The notes under the pieces: model-generated | Seen by the model: the letters and a program-made list of their open reading frames with translations, nothing else | Told to the model about the DNA's origin: nothing | Database searches by the model: none | In this document: in pieces, positions 1-8,615 of the stretch | How the letters are laid out: every line of letters begins with the position of its first letter | How positions within the stretch are numbered: the first letter of the stretch is position 1 | Program-made: the position numbers and the translations under genes | Assembly: GCA_964020155.1 (NCBI GenBank) | Contig: OZ026558.1 | Span: forward strand, 1,385,416 to 1,397,915 | DNA length: 12,500 nt | DNA from: Chondrilla cf. caribensis | Lineage: Eukaryota; Porifera; Demospongiae; Chondrillida; Chondrillidae | Reading direction: 5' to 3'

Positions 1-274
1 TGTAGTTTTGCTGAAATATACTTGTATATTTCCTGTTGTCAATGGTATTATTTGTCTAGTCGGACCTCATCAACATGGATTTGCTTAGCATAAAATATCT
101 CTAGTATCTTGTATCATGAGACTTTTGCCAAGTTCCTACATTTACTGCTAATGTACATACACATTATGTAAGTACAGTTAACTCCAATTTCTGTTAACAT
201 GAAATTTTGGTGTCCGTCGAGTTTTAGGTTCAGGCAATTATTATGTTAATGCATATAATTTGCAAACAAAACTT
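1..274. other. AT-rich flank, no recognised feature
   Basis: This stretch does not match either satellite family convincingly and has no long open frame. It contains only small symmetric motifs, such as TAATGT facing ACATTA around 151-168 and two copies of GTTAAC near 178 and 196. The part from about 275 to 310 has a CTCCCATA-like string followed by ATTGAA, reminiscent of the CTCCCATACATTGAA segment of the B monomer, so B homology may decay gradually into this flank. I see no promoter or RNA gene here. Confidence 0.5.
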
Positions 275-310
275 CTATATCTCCCATAATAATAACATGT
301 CAATATTATT

Positions 311-1003
311 ATTGAAAAAATTACTAAACACCTCCAAGTGTACAGGGGTTAACGGACAACATAGGGAGATAGGAATAGTTTGATATTTAGTTAATGCACC
401 CAGTCTGATAAAAATATCTGGTGGACGCACCCACTTTCACATGAGCTATATATTCTAAAAGGTGCTTAGCATATTATTATATTGTCCTATACTCTCCTGT
501 ACATTGAATATATATTAAGCACTTCCGAATGTAGCAGGGGTTTCGAGCATCATATGGAGATGGGAATTGTTTCATATTTTAGGTCAGGTCCCCAACTAGG
601 TCCAGTAGAAATATCATGTTGACACGCCCACTTTTACAAGAGTTATTTGAAAAGGTGCTTAGCGTTTATTCCCCTATACTCTCACATACATTGAATAGAT
701 ATTAAGCACCTCCGAATGTAGCAGGGGTTTGGGGCATCATATGGTGATAGGAATTGTTTAACATTTTAGTTCAGGTTCCCAAATAGGTCCCATAAAAATA
801 TCATGTTGACACGCCCACTTTCACAAGAGCTATTTAAAAAGGTGCTTAACGTTTATTCCCCTATACTCTCCAATACATTGAATAAATATTAAGCACCTCC
901 GAATGTAGAAGGGGTTACGGGCATCTTACGGAGATGTGAATTGTTTCATATGGTAATTTAGGTCCCCATGCTAGGTCTGGTAAAAATATCAAGTTGACAC
1001 GCC
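311..1003. repeat. Satellite B, left array (about 186-bp monomers)
   Basis: About 3.7 tandem copies of the B monomer. The landmark GGTGCTTA begins at 461, 654 and 841, giving spacings of 193 and 187 bp. Other conserved landmarks are AAGCACCTCCGAATGTAG, the GGGGTT that follows it, CATACGGAGATGGGAATTG, TAGGTCC, and TTGACACGCCCAC. The first copy (311 to about 500) is clearly the most diverged, as expected at an array edge where unequal exchange is less effective. The array stops abruptly at TTGACACGCC (ending 1003), where A-family sequence begins. Variants around 757-800 (TTTAACATTTTAGTTCAGG and AAATAGGTCC) recur in the right B array at 10680-10715, so both arrays are probably parts of one older array. 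Confidence 0.9.
653..711. repeat. Satellite B inverted repeat (representative copy)
   Basis: Within one B monomer, AGGTGCTTA at 653-661 is the exact reverse complement of TAAGCACCT at 703-711, with 41 bp between them. The same pair recurs in nearly all B monomers in both arrays. In some right-hand units the right arm has drifted to TAAACACC(T), around 11755 and 12125. Whether this forms a structure in DNA or RNA cannot be judged from sequence. The repeated conservation of both arms makes it a defining element of the family. Confidence 0.7.
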
Positions 1004-1362
1004 TTGCATTTGCTATCAGAAGGAGCGTACGAGGTCTTGGACTGTGACTGTGCATTCGCATTTGAGCTATGATGCATCACGTGCACACAGGAGAGGCTGT
1101 GGTGACAAGACAAAAAATTGACATTATTCTCCTTGTCACCAGGAGGCTTATAGCGCACTCAGGACAATCTGAATTCTTTCGAAATTGTGTTGGTGAGTTT
1201 GGCATGGACACTGGGTATCCCTTGGTGACCAGCAAACAAATGTCAAATTGCTCAGGTGAACACATCAAGGGTTATTGTTAGGTTATGATTATTTTTAGGG
1301 TTAGTGATACTATTAGGGTTAGGGTTAGGTTTAGGAATAGGGATAATTTTGAAGTTATGCTT
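1004..1362. repeat. Divergent first monomer of satellite A
   Basis: This edge monomer keeps the overall A layout (GCTATCAG, GTGCATTC, TGATGCATCA, the long inverted repeat around 1100-1140, GCACTCAGGACAATCT, and TTGGTGACCAGCAAA) but differs at many more positions than internal copies. The inverted repeat is eroded: TTGACATTATTCTCC stands where other copies have TGACATTTTTTTGC. Monomers 1 and 2 share GTACGAGGTC, where the others read GTACTAGGTC or a derivative, so they form an edge subfamily. The part from about 1271 to 1365 is replaced or extremely diverged by telomere-like sequence. Confidence 0.8.
1276..1340 (+). repeat. Short degenerate interstitial telomere-like tract (TTAGGG)n
   Basis: TTAGGGTTAGGGTTAGG occupies 1313-1329, nearly three perfect TTAGGG units. 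It is flanked by degenerate units: TTAGGGTTAG at 1295-1304, GTTAGGTTA at 1278-1286, and TTTAGGAATAGGG at 1330-1342. TTAGGG is the telomere repeat of vertebrates and many other metazoans, including molluscs. It lies inside A monomer 1, between GGTGAACACATCAAGG and GCTATCAG, and replaces the TATATACATAC-rich part of a normal monomer. Chance similarity in a G/T-rich diverged segment is possible, but three consecutive units are hard to dismiss. Confidence 0.7.
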
Positions 1363-1534
1363 AGGCATTTGCTATCAGTAGGACCGTACGAGGTCCAGGA
1401 GTGTGAATGTGCATTCGGATTTGAACTATGATGCATCACGTGCACACAGGAGAGGCCGTGGTGACAAGGCAAAAAAATGACATTTTTTTGCTTGTCACCA
1501 CGAGGCTTATAGTGCACTCAGGACAATCTCAATT

Positions 1535-1556
1535 CTCACCAAATTGTGTTGGTGAG
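1535..1556. repeat. Short hairpin of satellite A (representative copy)
   Basis: CTCACCAA (1535-1542) and TTGGTGAG (1549-1556) are perfect 8-bp inverted arms around a 6-base loop, ATTGTG. The motif recurs once per monomer. Many copies have CTTACCAA in the left arm, which still pairs as a G-U wobble if the plus strand is transcribed. A few have CTCACGAA or CTCATGAA, which break a pair. It lies about 70 bp downstream of the centre of the long inverted repeat. Confidence 0.75.
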
Positions 1557-2059
1557 TTTAGCACGGACACTGGCTAGCCCTTGGTGACCAGCAAAGAAAT
1601 GTCCAATTGCTCAGGTGACCACCACAAGGCATATTACACTTATATACATACAAGAGTATTTACATTTAATTGTATGTGGCATATGGGTAATGGGGAGAAT
1701 ATTTGGTCGACATCAAAATGCATCTTTTTGCTATCAGAAGGACCGTACTAGGTCCAGGAGTGTGTCTGTGCATTCGGATTTGAACAATGATGCATCACGT
1801 GCACACAGGAGAGGCCGTGGTGACAAGCCAAAAAAATGACATATTTTTGCTTGTCACCACGAGGCTTATAGCGCACTCAGAACAATCTCAATTCTCACCA
1901 AATTGTGTTGGTGAGTTTAGCACGGACACTGGCTAGCTCTTGGTGACCAGCAAAGAAATGTCCAATTGCTCAGGTGACCACCACAAGGCATATTACACTT
2001 ATATACATACAAAAGTATATACATTTTATTATATGTGGCATATGGGCACTGGGGAGAAT

Positions 2060-3500
2060 ATTTGGTCGACATCAAAATGCATCTTTTTTGCTATCAGAAG
2101 GACTGTACTAGGACCAGGAGTGTGTCTGTGCATTCGGATTTGAACTATGATGCATCACGTGCACACAGGAGAGGTTGTGGTGACAAGCCAAAAAAATGAC
2201 ATTTTTTTGCTTGTCACCACGAGGCTTATAGCGCACTCAGGACAATCTCAATTCTCACGAAATTGTGTTGGTGAGTTTAGCACGGACACTGGCTAGCTCT
2301 TGGTGACCAGCAAAGAAATGTCCAATAGCTCAGGTGACCACCACAAGGCATATTACACTTATATACATACAAAAGTATATACATTTTATTATATGTGGTA
2401 TATGGGAATTGGGGAGAATATTTGGTCGACATCAAAATGCATCTTTTTTGCTATCAGAAGGATCGTACTAGGTCCAGGAGTGTGTCTGTGCATTCGGATT
2501 TGAACTATGATGCATCACGTGTAAACAGGAGAGGCCGTGGTGACAAGGCAAAAAAATGACATTTTTTTGCTTGTCACCACGAGGCTTATAGCACACTCAG
2601 GACAATCTCAATTCTCACGAAATTGTGTTGGTGAGTTTAGCACGGACACTGGCTAGCCCTTGATGACCAGCAAAGAAATGTCCAATTGCTCAGGTGACCA
2701 CCACAAGGCATATTACACTTATATACATACAAAAGTATATACATTTTATTATATGTGGTATATGGGCACTGGGGAGAATATTTGGTCGACATCAAAATGC
2801 ATCTTTTTTGCTATCAGAAGGACTGTACTAGGACCAGGAGTGTGTCTGTGCATTCGGATTTGAACTATGATGCATCACGTGCACACAGGAGAGGCCGTGG
2901 TGACAAGCCAAAAAAATGACATTTTTTTTGCTTGTCACCACGAGGCTTATAGCGCACTCAGGACAATCTCAATTCTCATGAAATTGTGTTGGTGAGTTTA
3001 GCACGGACACTGGCTAGCTCTTGGTGACCAGCAAAGAAATGTCCAATTGCTCAGGTGACCACCACAAGTCATATTACACTTATATACATACAAAAGTATA
3101 TACATTTTATTATATGTGGTATATGGGAACTGGGGAGAATATTTGGTCGACATCAAAATGCATCTTTTTTGCTATCAGAAGGATCGTACTAGGTCCAGGA
3201 GTGTGTCTGTGCATTCATATTTGACCTATGATGCATCACGTGTAAACAGGAGAGGCCGTGGTGACAAGGCAAAAAAATGCCATTTTTTTGCTTGTCACCA
3301 CGAGGCTTATAGCACACTCAGGACAATCTCAATTCTCACCAAATTGTGTTGGTGAGTTTAGCACGGACACTGGCTAGCCCTTGGTGACCAGCAAAGAAAT
3401 GTCCAATGGCTCAGGTCATCACCACAAGGCATATTACACTTATATACATACAAAAGTATATACATTTTATTATATGTGGCATATGGGCACTGGGGAGAAT
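2060..3500. repeat. Dimeric higher-order repeat in satellite A (about 720-bp period)
   Basis: Monomers anchored at 2149, 2509, 2869 and 3230 alternate between two types. The first and third share GACTGTACTAGGACC and GTGCACACAGG. The second and fourth share GATCGTACTAGGTCC, CGTGTAAACAGG, GACAAGGCAAAA, GCACACTCAGG and GGGAATTGG or GGGAACTGG. The repeat of the pair has a period of 720-721 bp. This ABAB pattern is the signature of a two-monomer unit duplicated by unequal exchange or a similar process. The exact edges cannot be fixed by eye. Confidence 0.75.
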
Positions 3501-3615
3501 ATTTGGTCGACATCAAAATGCATCTTTTTGTTATCAGAAGGACCGTACTAGGACCAGGAGTGTGTCTGTGCATTCGGATTTGAACTATGATGCATCACGT
3601 GCACACAGGAGAGGC

Positions 3616-3661
3616 CGTGGTGACAAGCCAAAAAAATGACATTTTTTTGCTTGTCACCACG
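3616..3661. repeat. Long near-palindrome of satellite A (representative copy)
   Basis: The left arm (3616-3638, starting CGTGGTGACAAG and ending AAAAAAATG) and right arm (3640-3661, starting CATTTTTTT and ending CTTGTCACCACG) are reverse complements. There is a single extra C in the left arm and a one-base centre, giving about 22 paired positions. The element recurs in every A monomer, close to intact in all but the first. The A-run and T-run lengths vary slightly between copies, as expected from slippage. It could extrude as a cruciform or fold as a hairpin in RNA. No tRNA, ribozyme core or known terminus is recognisable in it. Confidence 0.85.
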
Positions 3662-4441
3662 AGGCTTATAGCGCACTCAGGACAATCTCAATTCTTACCA
3701 AATTGTGTTGGTGAGTTTAGCACGGACACTGGCTAGCCCTTGGTGACCAGCAAAGAAATGTCCAATTGCTCAGGTGATCACCACAAAGCATATTACACTT
3801 ATATATATACAAAAGTATATACATTTTATTATATGTGGCATGTGGGCACTGGGGAGAATATTTGATCGACATCAAAATGCATCTTTCTTGTTATCAGAAG
3901 GACCGTACTAGGTCAAGGAGTGTGTCTGTGCATTCGGATTTGAACAATGATGCATCACGTGCACACAGGAGAGGTCGTGGTGACAAGCCAAAAAAATGAC
4001 ATTTTTTTGCTTGTCACCACGAGGCTTATAGCGCACTCAGGACAATCTCAATTCTTACCAAATTGTGTTGGTGAGTTTAGCACGGACACTGGCTAGCCCT
4101 TGGTGACCAGCAAAGAAATGTCCAATTGCTCAGGTCAACACCACAAAGCATATTACACTTATATACATACAAAAGTATATACATTTTATTATATGTGGTA
4201 TATGGGCACTGGGGAGAATATTTGGTTGACATCAAAATGCATCTTTCTTGTTATCAGAAGGACCGTACTAGGTCAAGGAGTGTGTCTGTGCATTCGGATT
4301 TGAACTATGATGCATCACGTGCACACAGGAGAGGTCGCGGTGACAAGCCAAAAAAATGACATTTTTTTGCTTGTCACCACGAGGCTTATAGCGCACTCAG
4401 GACAATCTCAATTCTTACCACATTGTGTTGGTGAGTTTAGC

Positions 4442-6608
4442 ACGGACACTGGCTAGCCCTTGGTGACCAGCAAAGAATTGTCCAATTGCTCAGGTCATCA
4501 CCACAAGGCATATTACACTTATATACATACAAAAGTATATACATTTTATTATATGTGGTATATGGGCACTGGGGAGAATATTTGGTTGACATCAAAATGC
4601 ATCTTTCTTGTTATCAGAAGGACCGTAGTAGGTCAAGGAGTGTGTCTGTGCATTCGGATTTGAACTATGATGCATCACGTGCACACAGGAGAGGTCGTGG
4701 TGACAAGCCAAAAAATGACATTTTTTTGCTTGTCACCACGAGGCTTATAGCGCACTCAGGACAATCTCAAGTCTTCACAAATTGTGTGGATGAGTTTAGC
4801 ACGGACACTGGCTAGCCCTTGGTGACCAGCAAAGAATTGTCCAATTGCTCAGGTCATCACCACAAGGCATATTACACTTATATACATACAAAAGTATATA
4901 CATTAATTTTTATTATATGCGGTATATGGGCACTGGGGAGAATTTTTGGTTGACATCAAAATGCATCTTTTTTGTTATCAGAAGGACCGTACTAGGTCCA
5001 GGAGTGTGTCTGTGCATTCGTATTTGAACTATGATGCATCACGTGCACACAGGAGAGGTCGTGGTGACAAGCCAAAAAAATGACATTTTTTTGCTTGTCA
5101 CCACGAGGCTTATAGCGCACTCAGGACAATCTCCATTCTCACCAAATTGTGTTGGTGAGTTTAGCACGGACACTGGCTAGCCCTTGATGACCAGCAAAGA
5201 ATTGTCCAATTGCTCAGGTCATCACCACAAGGCATATTACACTTATATACATACAAAAGTATATACATTTTATTATATGTGGCATATGGGCACTGGGGAG
5301 AATATTTGGTTGACATCAAAATGCATCTTTTTGTTATCAGAAGGACCGAACTAAATCCAGGAGTGTGTCTGTGCATTCGGATTTGAACTATGATGCATCA
5401 CGTGCACACAGGAGAGGTCGTGGTGACAAGGCCAAAAAATGACATTTTTTTGCTTGTCACCACGAGGCTTATAGCGCACTCAGGATAATCTCAATTCTTA
5501 CCAAATTGTGTTGGTGAGTTTAACATGGACACTGGCTAGCCCTTGGTGACCAGCAAAGAATTGTCCAATTGCTCAGGTCATCACCACAAGGCATATTACA
5601 CTTATATACATACAAAAGTATATACATTTTATTATATGTGGTATATGGGCACTGGGGAGAATATTTGGTTGACATCAAAATGCATCTTTCTTGTTATCAG
5701 AAGGACCGTAGTAGGTCAAGGAGTGTGTCTGTGCATTCGGATTTGAACAATGATGCATCACGTGCACACAGGAGAGGTCGTGGTGACAAGCCAAAAAAAT
5801 GACATTTTTTTGCTTGTCACCACGAGGCTTATAGCGCACTCAGGACAATCTCAAGTCTTCACAAATTGTGTGGATGAGTTTAGCACGGACACTGGCTAGC
5901 CCTTGGTGACCAGCAAAGAATTGTCCAATTGCTCAGGTGACCACCACAAGGCATATTACACTTATATACATACAAAAGTATATACATTAATTTTTATTAT
6001 ATGCGGTATATGGGCACTGGGGAGAATTTTTGGTTGACATTAAAATGCATCTTTTTGTTATCAGAAGGAATGTACTAGGTCAAGGAGTGTGTCTGTGCAT
6101 TCGTATTTGAACTATGATGCATCACGTGCACACAGGAGAGGTCGTGGTGACAAGCCAAAAAAATGACATTTTTTTGCTTGTCACCACGAGGCTTATAGCG
6201 CACTCAGGACAATCTCAATTCTCACCAAATTGTGTTGGTGAGTTTAGCACGGACACTGGCTAGCCCTTGGTGACCAGCAAAGAAATGTCCAATTGCTCAG
6301 GTGACCACCACAAGGCATATTACACTTATATACATACAAAAGTATATACATTTTATTATATGTGGCATATGGGCACTGGGGAGAATATTTGGTCGACATC
6401 AAAATGCATCTTTCTTGTTATCAGAAAGACCGAACTAAATCCAGGAGTGTGTCTGTGCATTCGGATTTGAACTATGATGCATCACGTGCACACAGGAGAG
6501 GCCGTGGTGACAAGCCAAAAAATGACATTTTTTTGCTTGTCACCACGAGGCTTATAGCGCACTCAGGACAATCTCAATTCTTACCAAATTGTGTTGGTGA
6601 GTTTAGCA
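4442..6608. repeat. Trimeric higher-order repeat in satellite A (about 1083-bp period)
   Basis: Three consecutive monomers (anchors 4669, 5033, 5392) are repeated as the next three (5752, 6116, 6476), spaced 1083, 1083 and 1084 bp. Private variants prove the pairing. First positions share GACCGTAGTAGGTC. First-to-second transitions share CAAGTCTTCACAAATTGTG followed by TGGATGAG. Second positions share the 5-bp insertion near ATTAATTTTTATT, plus ATATGCGG and GAATTTTTGG. Third positions share GACCGAACTAAATCC. The match is tightest between about 4442-5160 and 5525-6243 and looser in the third monomer, which suggests later exchange or partial conversion there. Confidence 0.85.
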
Positions 6609-7915
6609 CGGACACTGGCTAGCCCTTGGTGACCAGCAAAGAATTGTCCAATTGCTCAGGTCATCACCACAAGGCATATTACACTTATATACATACAAAA
6701 GTATATACATTTTATTATATGTGGCATATGGGCACTGGGGAGAATATTTGGTCGACATCAAAATGCATCTTTTTGTTATCAGAAGGACCGAACTAAATCC
6801 AGGAGTGTGTCTGTGCATTCGTATTTGAACTATGATGCATCACGTGCACACAGGAGAGGTCGTGGTGACAAGCCAAAAAATGACATTTTTTTGCTTGTCA
6901 CCACGAGGCTTATAGCGCACTCAGGATAATCTCAATTCTTACCAAATTGTGTTGGTGAGTTTAGCACGGACACTGGCTAGCCCTTGGTGACCAGCAAAGA
7001 AATGTCCAATTGCTCAGGTCATCACCACAAGGCATATTACACTTATATACATACAAAAGTATATACATTTTATTATATGTGGCATATGGGCACTGGGGAG
7101 AATATTTGGTCGACATCAAAATGCATCTTTTTGTTATCAGAAGGACCGAACTGAATCCAGGAGTGTGTCTGTGCATTTGGATTTGAACTATGATGCATCA
7201 CGTGCACACAGGAGAGGCCGTGGTGACAAGCTAAAAAAATGACATTTTTTTGCTTGTCACCACGAGGCTTATAGCGCACTCAGGACAATCTCAATTCTCA
7301 CCAAATTGTGTTGGTGAGTTTAGCACGGACACTGGCTAGCCCTTGGTGACCAGCAAAGAACTGTCCAATTGCTCAGGTCATCACCACAAGGCATATTACA
7401 CTTATATACATACAAAAGTATATACATTTTATTATATGTGGCATATGGGCACTGGGGAGAATATTTGGTCGACATCAAAATGCATCTTTTTGTTATCAGA
7501 AGGACCGAACTAAATCCAGGAGTGTGTCTGTGCATTCGGATTTGAACTATGATGCATCACGTGCACACAGGAGAGGTCGTGGTGACAAGCCAAAAGAATG
7601 ACATTTTTTTGCTTGTCACCACGAGGCTTATAGCGCACTCAGGACAATCTCAATTCTTACCAAATTGTGTTGGTGAGTTTAGCACGGACACTTGCTAGCC
7701 CTTGATGACCAGCAAAGAAATGTCCAATTGCTCAGGTCATCATCACAAGGCATATTACACTTATATACATACAAAAGTATATACATTTTATTATATGTGG
7801 CATATGGGCACTGGGGAGAATATTTGGTCGACATCAAAATGCATCTTTTTGTTATCAGAAGGACCGAACTAAATCCAGGAGTGTGTCTGTGCATTTGGAT
7901 TTGAACTATGATGCA
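6424..7915. repeat. Homogeneous satellite A subfamily run
   Basis: Monomers anchored at 6476, 6834, 7192, 7551 and 7910 all carry GACCGAACTAAATCC or its one-base variant GAACTGAATCC, and all have GTCGACATC upstream. Spacings are 358-360 bp. The only earlier copy with this marker is the monomer at 5392. The run looks like a recent local expansion of one monomer type next to the trimeric block. Confidence 0.7.
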
Positions 7916-8035
7916 TCATGTGCACACAGGAGAGGCCGTGGTGACAAGGCAAAAAAATGACATTTTTTGCTTGTCACCACGAGGCTTATAGCGCACTCAG
8001 GACAATCTCCATTCTTCACAAATTGTGTTGGTGAG

Positions 8036-8615
8036 TTTAGCACGTACACTTGCTAGCCCTTGGTGACTAGCAGAGAAATGTCCAATTGCTCAGGTGATCA
8101 CCACAAGGCATATTACACTTATATACCTACAAAAGTACATACATTTTATTATATGTGGCATATGGGCACTAGGGGAAAATTTGGTTGACATCAAACTGCA
8201 TCTTTTTGTTATCAGAAGGACCGTACTAGATCAAGGAGTTTGTCTGTACATTCTGATTTGACCTATGATGTAACACGTGCACACAGGAGAGGCCGTGGTG
8301 ACAAGCTAAAAAAATGACATTTTTTTGCTTGTCACCACGAGGCTTATAGCGCACTCAGGACAATCTCAATTCTTACCAAATTGAGTTGGTGAGTTTAGCA
8401 TGGACACTGGGTAGCCCTTGGTGACCAGTAAAGAATTGTCCAATTGCTCAGGTCATCACCACAAGGCATATTACACATATATACAAAAGTATATACATTT
8501 TAGTGTATGTTGCATATGGGCAGTGGGGAGAATGTTTGCTCGACATCAAAATGCATCTTTTTTGTTATCAGAAGGACTGTACTAGGTCAAGGAGTGTGTC
8601 TGTGCATTCGTATTT
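8036..8615. repeat. Diverged terminal monomers of satellite A
   Basis: The last full monomer and following partial copy accumulate private changes: CACGTACACTTGC, GTGACTAGCAGAG, TATATACCTAC, GATGTAACACG in place of GATGCATCAC, loss of 10 bases in the ACTTATATACATAC segment near 8475, and GTGTATGTTGC for TATATGTGGC. Edge divergence is normal for satellites maintained by unequal crossing over. The final copy stops inside the GTGCATTCGTATTT block, and the following CTCAAACTTCC has no counterpart in the family. Confidence 0.8.

Larger units (their letters stand above)
1004..8615. repeat. Satellite A array (about 360-bp monomers, 21 copies plus a partial)
   Basis: The landmark GATGCATCAC (or a close variant) starts at 1071, 1430, 1789, 2149, 2509, 2869, 3230, 3589, 3949, 4309, 4669, 5033, 5392, 5752, 6116, 6476, 6834, 7192, 7551, 7910 and 8267. 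Spacings run 357-364 bp, mostly 358-361. Monomers 12 and 15 are 364 bp because of a shared 5-bp insertion (ATTAATTTTTATT in place of ATTTTATT). Each monomer contains a long near-palindrome, a short hairpin, the 10-bp palindrome TGATGCATCA, usually an E-box-like CACGTG, and usually the 8-bp palindrome GGCTAGCC. Internal copies look very similar while the first two and last two are visibly diverged. Homology ends at TGCATTCGTATTT, about 8615. Short open frames of 67-77 codons recur in register with the monomer and are by-products of a 360-bp period. I do not recognise this as a named satellite. Confidence 0.95.

Noticed and set aside
1940..7904. Families of recurring 67-77-codon open frames on both strands across the A array
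   Set aside because: They recur once per monomer because 360 bp is a multiple of three. They are low-complexity translations of the satellite, lie in overlapping frames and on both strands, and vary with satellite point changes rather than synonymously.
1004..8615. CRISPR array
   Set aside because: Whole 360-bp units repeat, with no alternation of short constant repeats and unique spacers.
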